Shown here one piece after another: positions 1 through 13,449 of a stretch of DNA of 64,000 nucleotides. The translations under genes were made by a program, and so were the position numbers. The DNA lies in NCBI GenBank assembly GCA_027186245.1, contig CP114481.1, positions 30,473,501-30,537,500 on the forward strand, given 5' to 3'. The DNA is from Coriaria nepalensis. Its lineage: Eukaryota; Streptophyta; Magnoliopsida; Cucurbitales; Coriariaceae. The notes under the pieces were generated by a model. That model ran no database searches, had not been told where the DNA came from, and worked only from the letters and a program-made list of their open reading frames with translations. Numbering within the stretch: position 1 is the stretch's first letter; each line of letters begins with the position of its first letter.

Positions 1-2518
1 ATTCTATTTTTGCACTACAAACACAAGTTTTGTGCATAACTTGCAAGTGATCAATGCAAGGGAAGTGTGCATTCATTTAACCTTAAAATCATTTCAATGT
101 GTCATTTCAAGTTGATATCTTATTTCAAAGCGAGTCGAACAAATTCTATTTTGCACTACAAACACAAGTTTTGTGCATAACTTCCAAATGATCATTGCGA
201 GGAAAGTGTGCATTCGTTTAACCTTAAAATCAATTCAATGAGTCATATCAAGTCAATATCTTATTTCAAAGTAATTCGAACGAGCACTATTTTTGCACTA
301 CAAATGCAAGTTTTGTGCATAACTTGCACATGATCAATGCAAGGAAACTGTGTATTCGTTTAACCTTAAAATCATTTCAATGTGTCATTTCAAGTCAATA
401 ACTTATTTCAAAGCAAGTCGAACGAATTCTATTTTTGAACTACAAACACAAGTTTTGTGCATAACCTGCAAATGATCAATGCAAGGAAAGTGTGCATTCG
501 TTTAACCTTAAAATCATTTCAATGAGTCATTTCAAGTCAATAACTTATTTCAAAGCAAGTCGAACGAATTCTATTTTGGCACTACAACCAGAAGTTTTCT
601 GCATAACTTGCAAATGATCAATGCAAGGAAAGTGTGTATTCGTTTAACATTTAAATCATTTCAATGAGTCATTTCAAGTCAATAACTTATTTCAAAGCAA
701 GTCGAACGAATTCTATTTTTGCACTACAAACAGAAGTTTTTTGCATAACTTACAAATGATCAATGCAAGGAAAGTGTGCATTCGTTTAACCTTTAAATCA
801 TTGCAATGAGTCATTTCAAGTCAATAACTTATTTCAAAGCAAGTCGAACGAATTCTATTTTTGCACTACAAACACAAGTTTTGTGCATAACTTGCAAATG
901 ATCAATGCAAGGCAAGTGTGCATTCGTTTAACCTTTAAATCATTTCAGAGAGTCATTACAAGTCAATAACTTATTTCAAAGCAAGTCGAACGAATTCTTT
1001 TTTTTCACTACGAACACAAGTTTTGTGCATAACTTGCAAATGATCAATGCAAGGAAAGTGTGCATTCGTTTAACCTTAAAATCATTTCAATGAGTCATTT
1101 CCAGTCAATAACTTATTTCAAAGCAAGTCGAAAGAATTCTATTTTTGCACTACAAATGCATGTTTTGGGCATAACTTGCAAATGATCAATGCAAGGAAAG
1201 TGTGCATTCGTTTAACCTTAAAATCATTTCAATGAGTCATTTCAAGTCAATAACTTATTTCAAAGCAGGTCGAACGAATTCTATTTTTGCACTACAAACA
1301 CAAGTTTTGTGCATAACTTGCAAATGATCAATCCAAGGAAAGTGTGCATTCGTTTAACCTTAAAATCATTTCAATGAGTCATTTCCAGTCAATAACTTAT
1401 TTCAAAGCAAGTCGAAAGAATTCTATTTTTGCACTACAAACACAAGTTTTGTGCATAACTTGCAAATGATCATTGCAAGGAAAGTTCGCATTCTTATAAC
1501 CTTAAAATCAATTCAATGAGTCATTTCAAGTCAATAACTTATTTCAAAGCAAGTCGAACGAATTCTATTTTTGCACTTCAAACACAAGTTTTGTGCATAA
1601 CTTCCAAATGATCATTGCAAGGAAAGTGTGCATTCGTTTAACCTTAAAATCAATTCAATAAGTCATATCAAGTCAATAACTTATTTCAAAGCAAGTCGAA
1701 CGAATTCTATTTTTGCACAGCAAACAGAAGTTTTGTGCATAATTTCCAAATGATCAATGCAAGGAAAGTGTGCATTCGTTTAACATTTAAATCATTTCAA
1801 TGAGTCATTTCAAGTCAATAACTTATTTCAAAGCAAGTCGAACGAATTCTATTTTTGCACAACAAACAGAAGTTTTTTGCATAACTTGCAAATGATCAAT
1901 GCAAGGAAAGTGTGGATTCGTTTACCCTTTAAATCATTTCAATGAGTCATTTCAAGTCAATAACTTATTTCAAAGCAAGTCGAACGAATTCTATTTTTGC
2001 ACTACAAACAGAAGTTTTGTGCATAACATGCAAATGATCAATGCAAGGAAAATGTGCATTCGTTTAACCTTCAAATCATTTCAATGAGTCATTTCCAGTC
2101 AATAACTTATTTCAAAGCAAGTCGAAAGAATTCTATTTTTGCACTACAAATGCAAGTTTTGGGCATAACTTGCAAATGATCAATGCAAGGAAAGTGTGCA
2201 TTCGTTTAACCTTAAAATCATTTCAATGAGTCATTTCAAGTTAATAACTTATTTCAAAGAAAGTCGAACGAATTCTATTTTTGCACTACAAACACAAGTT
2301 TTGTGCATAACTTGCAAATGAACAATGCAAGGAAAGTGTGCATTCCTTTGACCTTAAAATCATTTCAATGAGTCATTTCAAGTTGTTTATCTTATTTCAA
2401 AGCGAGTCGAACGAATTCTATTTTTGCACTACAAACACAAGTTTTGTGCATAACTTCCAAATGATCAATGCAAGGAAAGTGTGCATTCGTTTAACTTAAA
2501 ATCATTTCAATGAGTCAT
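1..2518. repeat. Block alpha, copy 1 (cut by the window start)
   Basis: This segment is matched by 7,664-10,323. The shift is 7,663 bp at the left end and 7,805 bp further right, because the second copy carries one extra monomer. Diagnostic shared oddities include GCAAGGGAAGTG in the first unit, a 141-bp second unit with a four-T tract, GGCACTAC near 575-590, TTCTTTTTTTTCAC near 995, and the rare TTCGCATTCTTATAACC near 1,486. The match stops at the TTAAAGTC/TTCAAGTC difference. The true left edge lies outside the window. Confidence 0.88.
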
Positions 2519-3725
2519 TTCAAGTCAATAACTTATTTCAAAGCAAGTGGAACGAATTCTATTTTTGCACTACAAACACAAGTTTTGTGCATAACTTGCA
2601 AATGATCAATGCAAGGAATGTGTGCATTCGTTTAACCTTTAAATCATTTCAGAGAGTCATTACAAGTCAATAACTTATTTCAAAGCAAGTCGAACGAATT
2701 CTATTTTTGCACTACAAACACAAGTTTTGTGCATAACTTGCAAATGATCAATGCAAGGAAAGTGTGCATTCGTTTAACCTTAAAATCATTCCAATGAGTC
2801 ATTTCGAGTCAATAACTTATTTCAAAGCAAGTCGAACGAATTCTATTTTTGCACTACAAACAGAAGTTTTTTGCATAACTTGCAAATGATCAATGCAAGG
2901 AAAGTGTGCATTCGTTTAACCTTTAAATCATTTCAATGAGTCATTTCAAGTCAATAACTTATTTCAAAGCAAGTCGAACGAATTCTATTTTTGCACTACA
3001 AACAGAAGTTTTGTGCATAACTTGCGAATGACCGATACAAGGAAAGTGTGCATTCGTTTAACTTAAAATCATTTCAATGAGTCATTTCAAGTCAATAATT
3101 TATTTCAAAGCAAGTCGAACGAATTCTATTTTTGCACTACAAACAGAAGTTTTGTGCATAACTTGCAAATGATCAATGCAAGGAAAGTGTGCATTCGTTT
3201 AACCTTAAAATCATTTAAATGAGTCATTTCAAGTCAATAACTTATTTCAAAGCAAGTCGAACGAATTCTATTTTTGCACTACAAACACAAGTTTTGTGCA
3301 TAACTTGCAAGTGATCAATGAAAGGAAAGTGTGCATTGATTTAACCTTAAAATCATTTCAATGTGTCATTTCAAGTCGATATCTTATTTCGAAGCAAGTC
3401 GAACGAATTCTATTTTTGCACAACAAACAGAAGTTTTTTGCATAACTTGCAAATGATCAATGCAAGGAAAGTTTGCATTCGTTTAACCTTTAAATCATTT
3501 CAATGAGTCATTTCAAGTCAATAACTTATTTCAAAGCAAGTCGAACGAATTCTATTTTTGCACAACAAACAGAAGTTTTTTGCATAACTTGCAAATGATC
3601 AATGCAAGGAAAGTGTGCATTCGTTTAACCTTTAAATCATTTCAATGAGTCATTTCAAGTCAATAACTTATTTCAAAGCAAGTCGAACGAATTCTATTTT
3701 TGCACTACAAACAGAAGTTTTGTGC
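2496..3725. repeat. Block gamma, copy 1 (partner 6,186-7,415, shift 3,690 bp = 26 units)
   Basis: Shared marks are AAGCAAGTGGAACG, GCAAGGAATGTG followed by CAGAGAGTCATTAC, a CATTCCAATGAGTCATTTCG unit, TTGCGAATGACCGAT, and a TTTCGAAGC unit. The match ends where TTGCAAATGATAAATGC here faces TTGCGAATGATCGATGC in the partner. Confidence 0.82.
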
Positions 3726-4134
3726 ATAACTTGCAAATGATAAATGCAAGGAAAGTGTGCATTCGTTTAACCTTAAAATCATTTCAATGAGTCATTTCAA
3801 GTCAATAACATATTTCAAAGCAAGTCGAACGAATTCTATTTTTGCACTACAAACACAAGTTTTGTGCACAACTTGCAAGTGATCAATGCAAGGAAAGTGT
3901 GCATTGATTTAACCTTAAAATCATTTCAATGTGTCATTTCAAGTCGATATCTTATTTCGAAGCAAGTCGAACGAATTCTATTTCTGCACAACAAACAGAA
4001 GTTTTGTGCATAACTTGCAAATGATCAATGCAAGGAAAGTGTGCATTCGTTTAACCTTAAAATCATTTCAATGAGTCATTTCAAGTCGATATCTTATTTC
4101 AAAGCAAGTCGAACGAATTCTATTTTTGCACAAC

Positions 4135-5500
4135 AAACAGAAGTTTTGTGCATAACTTGCAAATGATCAATGCAAGGAAAGTGTGCATTCGTTTAACCTT
4201 AAAATCATTTCAATGAGTCATTTCAAGTCAATAACTTATTTCAAAGCAAGTCGAACGAATTCTATTTTTGCACTACAAACACAAGTTTTGTGCATAACTT
4301 GCAAGTGATCAATGCAAGGAAAGTATGCATTGATTTAACCTTAAAATCATTTCAATGTGTCATTTCAAGTCGATATCTTATTTCGAAGCAAGTCGAACGA
4401 ATTCTATTTTTGCACAACAAACAGATGTTTTTTGCATAACTTGCAAATGATCAATGCAAGGAAAGTGTGCATTCGTTTAACCTTTAAATCATTTCAATGA
4501 GTCATTTCAAGTCAATAACTTATTTCAAAGCAAGTCGAACGAATTCTATTTTTGCACAACAAACAGAAGTTTTTTGCATCACTTGCAAATGATCAATGCA
4601 AGGAAAGTGTGCATTCGTTTAACCTTTAAATCATTTCAATTAGTCATTTCAAGTCAATAACTTATTTCAAAGCAAGTCGAACGAATTCTATTTTTGCACT
4701 ACAAACTGAAGTTTTGTGCATAACTTGCGAATGATCGATGCAAGGAAAGTGTGCATTCGTTTAACTTAAAATCATTTCAATGAGTCATTTCAAGTCAATA
4801 ATTTATTTCAAAGCAAGTCGAACGAATTCAATTTTTGCACTACAAACACAAGTTTTGTGCATAACTTGCACATGATCAGTGCAAGGAAACTGTGGATTCG
4901 TTTAACCTTAAAATCATTTAAATGTGTCATTTCAAGTCAATAACTTATTTCAAAGCAAGTCGAACGAATTCTATTTTTGCACTACAAACACAAGTTTTGT
5001 GCATAACTTGCAAGTGATCAATGCAAGGGAAGTGTGCATTCATTTAACCTTAAAATCATTTCAATGTGTCATTTCAAGTTGATATCTTATTTCAAAGCGA
5101 GTCGAACAAATTCTATTTTGCACTACAAACACAAGTTTTGTGCATAACTTCCAAATGATCATTGCGAGGAAAGTGTGCATTCGTTTAACCTTAAAATCAA
5201 TTCAATGAGTCATATCAAGTCAATATCTTATTTCAAAGTAATTCGAACGAGCACTATTTTTGCACTACAAATGCAAGTTTTGTGCATAACTTGCACATGA
5301 TCAATGCAAGGAAACTGTGCATTCGTTTAACCTTAAAATCATTTCAATGTGTCATTTCAAGTCAATAACTTATTTCAAAGCAAGTCGAACGAATTCTATT
5401 TTTGAACTACAAACACAAGTTTTGTGCATAACCTGCAAATGATCAATGCAAGGAAAGTGTGCATTCGTTTAACCTTAAAATCATTTCAATGAGTCATTTC
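4135..5500. repeat. Block beta, copy 1 (partner 6,831-8,196, shift 2,696 bp = 19 units)
   Basis: Shared marks include AAGTATGCATTGATTT, CAGATGTTTTTTGC, TTTTTTGCATCACTTGC, CAATTAGTCATT, AACTGAAGTTTTG, and the GCAAGGGAAGTG unit that also opens the window. At the right edge this copy continues with AGGTCGATATC and the partner with AAGTCAATAAC. Confidence 0.85.
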
Positions 5501-6185
5501 AGGTCGATATCTTATTTCAAAGTAATTCGAACGAGCACTATTTTTGCACTACAAATGCAAGTTTTGTGCATAACTTGCACATGATCAATGCAAGGAAACT
5601 GTGCATTCGTTTAACCATAAAATCATTTCAATGTGTCTTTTCAAGTCAATAACTTATTTCAAAGCAAGTCGAAAGAATTCTATTTTTTCACTACAAATGC
5701 AAGTTTTGGGCATAACTTGCAAATGATCAATGCAAGGAAAGTGTGCATTCGTTTAACCTTAAAATCATTTCAATGAGTCATTTCAAGTTAATAATTTATT
5801 TCAAAGCAAGTTGAACGAATTCAATTTTTGCACTACAACAACAAGTTTTGTGCATAACTTGCTAATGATCAGTGCAAGGAAAGTGTGCATTCGTTTAACC
5901 TTTAAATCATTTCAGAGAGTCATTACAAGTCAATAACTTATTTCAGAGGCAAGTCAAACGAATTCTATTTTTGCACTACAAACACAAGTTTTGTGCATAA
6001 CTTACAAATGATCAAGGCAAGGAAAGTGTGCATTCGTTTAACCTTAAAATCATTTCAATGAGTCATTTCCAGTCAATAACTTATTTCGAAGCAAGTCGAA
6101 AGAATTCTATTTTTGCACTACAAATGCAAGTTTTGGGCATAACTTGGAAATGATCAATGCAAGGAAAGTGTGCATTCGTTTAACC

Positions 6186-7415
6186 TTAAAATCATTTCAA
6201 TGAGTCATTTCAAGTCAATAACTTATTTCAAAGCAAGTGGAACGAATTCTATTTTTGCACTACAAACAAAAGTTTTGTGCATAACTTGCAAATGATCAAT
6301 GCAAGGAATGTGTGCATTCGTTTAACCTTTAAATCATTTCAGAGAGTCATTACAAGTCAATAACTTATTTCAAAGCAAGTCGAACGAATTCTATTTTTGC
6401 ACTACAAACACAAGTTTTGTGCATAACTTGCAAATGATCAATGCAAGGAAAGTGTGCATTCGTTTAACCTTAAAATCATTCCAATGAGTCATTTCGAGTC
6501 AATAACTTATTTCAAAGCAAGTCGAACGAATTCTATTTTTGCACTACAAACAGAAGTTTTTTGCATAACTTGCAAATGATCAATGCAAGGAAAGTGTGCA
6601 TTCGTTTAACCTTTAAATCATTTCAATGAGTCATTTCAAGTCAATAACTTATTTCAAAGCAAGTCGAACGAATTCTATTTTTGCACTACAAACATAAGTT
6701 TTGTGCATAACTTGCGAATGACCGATGCAAGGAAAGTGTGCATTCGTTTAACTTAAAATCATTTCAATGAGTCATTTCAAGTCAATAATTTATTTCAAAG
6801 CAAGTCGAACGAATTCTATTTTTGCACTACAAACAGAAGTTTTGTGCATAACTTGCAAATGATCAATGCAAGGAAAGTGTGCATTCGTTTAACCTTAAAA
6901 TCATTTCAATGAGTCATTTCAAGTCAATAACTTATTTCAAAGCAAGTCGAACGAATTCTATTTTTGCACTACAAACACAAGTTTTGTGCATAACTTGCAA
7001 GTGATCAATGCAAGGAAAGTATGCATTGATTTAACCTTAAAATCATTTCAATGTGTCATTTCAAGTCGATATCTTATTTCGAAGCAAGTCGAACGAATTC
7101 TATTTTTGCACAACAAACAGATGTTTTTTGCATAACTTGCAAATGATCAATGCAAGGAAAGTGTGCATTCGTTTAACCTTTAAATCATTTCAATGAGTCA
7201 TTTCAAGTCAATAACTTATTTCAAAGCAAGTCGAACGAATTCTATTTTTGCACAACAAACAGAAGTTTTTTGCATCACTTGCAAATGATCAATGCAAGGA
7301 AAGTGTGCATTCGTTTAACCTTTAAATCATTTCAATTAGTCATTTCAAGTCAATAACTTATTTCAAAGCAAGTCGAACGAATTCTATTTTTGCACTACAA
7401 ACTGAAGTTTTGTGC
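6186..7415. repeat. Block gamma, copy 2
   Basis: This copies 2,496-3,725 with scattered changes such as CAAAAG for CACAAG near 6,270 and CATAAG for CAGAAG near 6,692. Its right part overlaps the segment that matches block beta, because the two source regions are themselves related with a 994-bp (7-unit) shift. Confidence 0.82.
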
Positions 7416-8196
7416 ATAACTTGCGAATGATCGATGCAAGGAAAGTGTGCATTCGTTTAACTTAAAATCATTTCAATGAGTCATTTCAAGTCAATAATTT
7501 ATTTCAAAGCAAGTCGAACGAATTCAATTTTTGCACTACAAACACAAGTTTTGTGCATAACTTGCACATGATCAGTGCAAGGAAACTGTGGATTCGTTTA
7601 ACCTTAAAATCATTTAAATGTGTCATTTCAAGTCAATAACTTATTTCAAAGCAAGTCGAACGAATTCTATTTTTGCACTACAAACACAAGTTTTGTGCAT
7701 AACTTGCAAGTGATCAATGCAAGGGAAGTGTGCATTCATTTAACCTTAAAATCATTTCAATGTGTCATTTCAAGTTGATATCTTATTTCAAAGCGAGTCG
7801 AACAAATTCTATTTTGCACTACAAACACAAGTTTTGTGCATAACTTCCAAATGATCATTGCGAGGAAAGTGTGCATTCGTTTAACCTTAAAATCAATTCA
7901 ATGAGTCATATCAAGTCAATATCTTATTTCAAAGTAATTCGAACGAGCACTATTTTTGCACTACAAATGCAAGTTTTGTGCATAACTTGCACATGATCAA
8001 TGCAAGGAAACTGTGCATTCGTTTAACCTTAAAATCATTTCAATGTGTCATTTCAAGTCAATAACTTATTTCAAAGCAAGTCGAACGAATTCTATTTTTG
8101 AACTACAAACACAAGTTTTGTGCATAACCTGCAAATGATCAATGCAAGGAAAGTGTGCATTCGTTTAACCTTAAAATCATTTCAATGAGTCATTTC
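6831..8196. repeat. Block beta, copy 2
   Basis: This is a close copy of 4,135-5,500. I saw almost no differences in the parts compared base by base. From 7,664 onward it is simultaneously the start of block alpha copy 2, so one stretch exists three times in the window (1, 4,968 and 7,664). Confidence 0.85.
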
Positions 8197-10323
8197 AAGT
8201 CAATAACTTATTTCAAAGCAAGTCGAACGAAATCTATTTTGGCACTACTACCAGAAGTTTTCTGCATAACTTGCAAATGATCAATGCAAGGAAAGTGTGT
8301 ATTCGTTTAACATTTAAATCATTTCAATGAGTCATTTCAAGTCAATAACTTATTTCAAAGCAAGTCGAACGAATTCTATTTTTGCACTACAAACAGAAGT
8401 TTTTTGCATAACTTACAAATGATCAATGCAAGGAAAGTGTGCATTCGTTTAACCTTTAAATCATTGCAATGAGTCATTTCAAGTCAATAACTTATTTCAA
8501 AGCAAGTCGAACGAATTCTATTTTTGCACTACAAACACAAGTTTTGTGCATAACTTGCAAATGATCAATGCAAGGCAAGTGTGCATTCGTTTAACCTTTA
8601 AATCATTTCAGAGAGTCATTACAAGTCAATAACTTATTTCAAAGCAAGTCGAACGAATTCTTTTTTTTCACTACGAACACAAGTTTTGTGCATAACTTGC
8701 AAATGATCAATGCAAGGAAAGTGTGCATTCGTTTAACCTTTAAATCATTTCAATGAGTCATTTCAAGTCAATGACTTATTTCAAAGCAAGTCGAACGAAT
8801 TCTATTTTTGCACTACAAACAGAAGTTTTGTGCATAACTTGCAAATGATCAATGCAAGGAAAGTGTGCATTCGTTTAACCTTAAAATCATTTCAATGAGT
8901 CATTTCCAGTCAATAACTTATTTCAAAGCAAGTCGAAAGAATTCTATTTTTGCACTACAAATGCAAGTTTTGGGCATAACTTGCAAATGATCAATGCAAG
9001 GAAAGTGTGCATTCGTTTAACCTTAAAATCATTTCAATGAGTCATTTCAAGTCAATAACTTATTTCAAAGCAGGTCGAACGAATTCTATTTTTGCACTAC
9101 AAACACAAGTTTTGTGCATAACTTGCAAATGATCAATCCAAGGAAAGTGTGCATTCGTTTAACCTTAAAATCATTTCAATGAGTCATTTCCAGTCAATAA
9201 CTTATTTCAAAGCAAGTCGAAAGAATTCTATTTTTGCACTACAAACACAAGTTTTGTGCATAACTTGCAAATGATCATTGCAAGGAAAGTTCGCATTCTT
9301 ATAACCTTAAAATCAATTCAATGAGTCATTTCAAGTCAATAACTTATTTCAAAGCAAGTCGAACGAATTCTATTTTTGCACTTCAAACACAAGTTTTGTG
9401 CATAACTTCCAAATGATCATTGCAAGGAAAGTGTGCATTCGTTTAACCTTAAAATCAATTCAATAAGTCATATCAAGTCAATAACTTATTTCAAAGCAAG
9501 TCGAATGAATTCTATTTTTGCACAGCAAACAGAAGTTTTGTGCATAATTTCCAAATGATCAATGCAAGGAAAGTGTGCATTCGTTTAACATTTAAATCAT
9601 TTCAATGAGTCATTTCAAGTCAATAACTTATTTCAAAGCAAGTCGAACGAATTCTATTTTTGCACTACAAACAGAAGTTTTTTGCATAACTTGCAAATGA
9701 TCAATGCAAGGAAAGTGTGGATTCGTTTACCCTTTAAATCATTTCAATGAGTCATTTCAAGTCAATAACTTATTTCAAAGCAAGTCGAACGAATTCTATT
9801 TTTGCACTACAAACAGAAGTTTTGTGCATAACATGCAAATGATCAATGCAAGGAAAATGTGCATTCGTTTAACCTTCAAATCATTTCAATGAGTCATTTC
9901 CAGTCAATAACTTATTTCAAAGCAAGTCGAAAGAATTCTATTTTTGCACTACAAATGCAAGTTTTGGGCATAACTTGCAAATGATCAATGCAAGGAAAGT
10001 GAGCATTCGTTTAACCTTAAAATCATTTCAATGAGTCATTTCAAGTTAATAACTTATTTCAAAGAAAGTCGAACGAATTCTATTTTTGCACTACAAACAC
10101 AAGTTTTGTGCATAACTTGCAAATGAACAATGCAAGGAAAGTGTGCATTCCTTTGACCTTAAAATCATTTCAATGAGTCATTTCAAGTTGTTTATCTTAT
10201 TTCAAAGCGAGTCGAACGAATTCTATTTTTGCACTACAAACACAAGTTTTGTGCATAACTTCCAAATGATCAATGCAAGGAAAGTGTGCATTCGTTTAAC
10301 TTAAAATCATTTCAATGAGTCAT
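7664..10323. repeat. Block alpha, copy 2, with one monomer inserted at about 8,740-8,882
   Basis: This is a near-identical copy of the left end of the window. Compared with copy 1 it has one additional 142-bp unit (CTTTAAATC and CAATGACTTATTTC variant). Single changes are visible, such as GAAATCTATTTT for GAATTCTATTTT near 8,228, which destroys an EcoRI site, GTCGAATGAATTC near 9,502, and GTGAGCATTC near 9,999. Its first third also matches 4,968-5,500, so the edge at 7,664 is only a window-limited edge. Confidence 0.86.
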
Positions 10324-10590
10324 TTAAAGTCAATAATTTATTTCATAGCAAGTCGAACGAATTCAATTTTTGCACTACAAACACAAGTTTTGTGCATAAG
10401 TTGCAAATGATCATTGCAAGGAAAGTGTGCATTCGTTTAACCTTAAAATCAATTCAATGAGTCATTTCAAGTCAATAACTTATTTCAAAGCAAGTCGAAC
10501 GAATTCTATTTTTGCACTACAAACACAAGTTTTGTGCATAACTTCCAAATGATCATTGCAAGGAAAGTTGGCATTCGTTTAACCTTAAAA
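10190..10590. repeat. Copy 1 of a block repeated at 12,035-12,435 (shift 1,845 bp = 13 units)
   Basis: Both carry the otherwise rare TCATTTAAAGTCAATAAT followed by TTTCATAGC, then AATTCAATTTTTGC and CATAAGTTGC with GATCATTGC. The copies separate where this one has AATCATTTCAATGAG and the other AATCAATTCAATAAG. Confidence 0.75.
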
Positions 10591-12034
10591 TCATTTCAAT
10601 GAGTCATTTCAAGTCGATATCTTATTTCAAAGTAATTCGAACGAGCACTATTTTTGCTCTACAAATGCAAGTTTTGTGCATAACTTGCACATGATCAATG
10701 CAAGGAAACTGTGCATTCGTTTAACCTTAAAGTCATTTCAATGTGTCTTTTCAAGTCAATAACTTATTTCAAAGCAAGTCGAAAGAATTCTATTTTTTCA
10801 CTACAAATGCAAGTTTTGGGCATAACTTGCAAATGATCAATGCAAGGAAATTGTGCATTCGTTTAACCTTAAAATCATTTCAATGAGTCATTTCTAGTCA
10901 ATAACTTATTTCAAAGCAATTCGAAGGAATTCTATTTTTGCACTACAACCACAAGTTTTGTGCATAACTTGCAAATGATCAATGCAAGGAAAGTGTGCAT
11001 TCGTTTAACCTTTATATCATTTCAGAGAGTCATTACAAGTCAATAACTTATTTCAAAGCAAGTCGAACGAATTCTATTTTTGCACTACAAATGCAAGTTT
11101 TGGGCATAACTTGCAAATAATCAATGCAAGGAAAGTGTGCATTCGTTTAACCTTAAAATCATTTCAATGAGTCATTTTAAGTCAATAATTTATTTCAAAC
11201 CAAGTCGAACGAATTCCATTTTTGCACTACAAATGCAAGTTTTGGGCATAACTTGCGAATGATCAATGCAAGGAAAGTGTGCATTCGTTTAACCTTAAAA
11301 TCATTTCAATGAGTCATTTCAAGTCAATAACTTATTTCAAAGCAAGTCGAACGAATTCTATTTTTGCACTACAAACACAAGTTTTGTGCATAACTTGCAA
11401 ATGATCAATGCAAGGAAAGTGTGCATTCGTTTGACCTTAAAATCATTTCAATAAGTCATTCCAAGTTTATATCTTATTTCAAAGCGAGTCGAACGAGTTC
11501 TATTTTTGCACTACAAACACAAGGTTTCTGCATAACTTGCAAATGATCAATGCAAGGAAAGTGTGCATTCGTTTAACCTTTAAATCATTTCAATGAGTCA
11601 TTTCAAGTCAATAACTTATTTCAAAGCAAGTCGAACGAATTCTATTTTTGCACTAAAAACACAAGTTTTGTGCATAACTTGCAAATGATCAATGTAAGGA
11701 AAGTGTGCATTCATTTAACCTTTAAATCATTTCAGAGAGTCATTACAAGTCAATAACTTATTTCAAAGCAAGTCGAACGAATTCTATTTTTGCACTACAA
11801 ATGCAAGTTTTGGGCATAACTTGCAAATGATCAATGCAAGGAAAGTATGCATTCGTTTAACCTTAAAATCATTTCAATGAGTCATTTCAAGTCAATAACT
11901 TATTTCAATGCAAGTCGAACGAATTCTATTTTTGCACTACAAACACAAGTTTTGTGCATAACTTGCAAATGATCAATGCAAGGAAAGTGTGCATTCGTTT
12001 GACCTTAAAATCATTTCAATAAGTCATTTCAAGT

Positions 12035-12435
12035 TTATATCTTATTTCAAAGCGAGTCGAACGAATTCTATTTTTGCACTACAGACACAAGTTTTGTGCA
12101 TAACTTCCAAGTGATCAATGCAAAGAAAGTGTGCATTCGTTTAACTTAAAATCATTTCAATGAGTCATTTAAAGTCAATAATTTATTTCATAGCAAGTCG
12201 AACGAATTCAATTTTTGCACTACAAACACAAGTTTTGTGCATAAGTTGCAAATGATCATTGCAAGGAAAGTGTGCATTCGTTTAACCTTAAAATCAATTC
12301 AATGAGTCATTTCAAGTCAATAACTTATTTCAAAGCAAGTCGAACGAATTCTATTTTTGCACTACAAACACAAGTTTTGTGCATAACTTCCAAATGATCA
12401 TTGCAAGGAAAGTGTGCATTCGTTTAACCTTAAAA
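12035..12435. repeat. Copy 2 of the TTTCATAGC block
   Basis: It matches 10,190-10,590 apart from single changes such as CAGACACAAG and CCAAGTGATCAATGCAAAG near 12,083-12,125. Just upstream, the GTTTGACC unit at 12,001 repeats the one at 11,433 exactly four units earlier. Confidence 0.74.
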
Positions 12436-13449
12436 TCAATTCAATAAGTCATATCAAGTCAATAACTTATTTCAAAGCAAGTCGAACGAATTCTATTTTT
12501 GCACTACAACCACAAGGTTTCTGCATAAGTTGCAAATGATCAATGCAAGGAAAGTGTGCATTCGTTTAACCTTAAAATCATGTCAATGAGTCATTTCAAG
12601 TCGATATCTTATTTCAAAGTAATTCGAACGAGCACTATTTTTGCACTACAAATGCAAGTTTTGTGCATAACTTGCACATGATCGATGCAAGGAAACTGTG
12701 CTTTCGTTTAACCTTAAAATAATTTCAATGTGTCTTTTCAAGTCAATGACTTATTTCAAAGCAAGTCGAAAGAATTCTATTTTTTCACTACAAATGCAAG
12801 TTTTGGGCATAACTTGCAAATGCTCAATGCAAGGAAAGTGTGCATTCGTTTAACCTTAAAATCAATTCAATGAGTCATTTCAAGTCAATAACTTATTTCA
12901 AAGAGTGTCGAACGAATTCTATTTTTGCACTACAAACACAACTTTTGGGCATAACTCCCAAATGATCATTGCAAGGAAAGTGTGCATTCGTTTAACCTTA
13001 AAATCAATTCAATAAGTCATATCAAGTCAATAACTTATTTCAAAGCAAGTCGAACGAATTCTATTTTTGCACTACAAACACAAGGTTTCTGCTTAACTTG
13101 CAAATGATCAATGCAAGGAAAGTGTGCATTCGTTTAACCTTAAAATCATTTCAATGAGTCATTTCAAGTCGATATCTTATTTCAAAGTAATTCGAACGAG
13201 CACTATTTTTGCTCTACAAATGCAAGTTTTGTGCATAACTTGCACATGATCAATGCAAGGAAACTGTGCATTCGTTTAACCTTAAAATCATTTCAACGTG
13301 TCTTTTCAAGTCAATAACTTATTTCAAAGCAAGTCGAAAGAATTCTATTTTTTCACTACAAATGCAAATTTTGGGCATAACTTGCAAATGATCAATGCAA
13401 GGAAAGTGTGCATTCGTTTAACCTTAAAATCATTTCAATGAGTCATTTC

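Larger units (their letters stand above)
1..10323. repeat. Domain 1: block-duplicated satellite with 3- to 55-unit spacings
   Basis: Units here are mostly of the CAGAAG...TTTTTTGC and CACAAG...TTTTGTGC kinds, with many CTTTAAATC (DraI-containing) forms and several CAGAGAGTCATTACAAG forms. The region is assembled from copies of itself: 1-2,518 recurs at 7,664-10,323, 2,496-3,725 recurs at 6,186-7,415, and 4,135-5,500 recurs at 6,831-8,196. A unit with GCATTGATTT and TTTCGAAGC occurs at about 3,327, 3,895, 4,321 and 7,017; the first three spacings are exactly 4 and 3 units. No other sequence is present. Confidence 0.85.

Noticed and set aside
1899..2087. A 62-codon open frame, identical at 9,704-9,892
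   Set aside because: It is satellite read through in successive frames (142 is not a multiple of 3). The second copy is identical because it lies in the duplicated block alpha, not because of selection on a protein.
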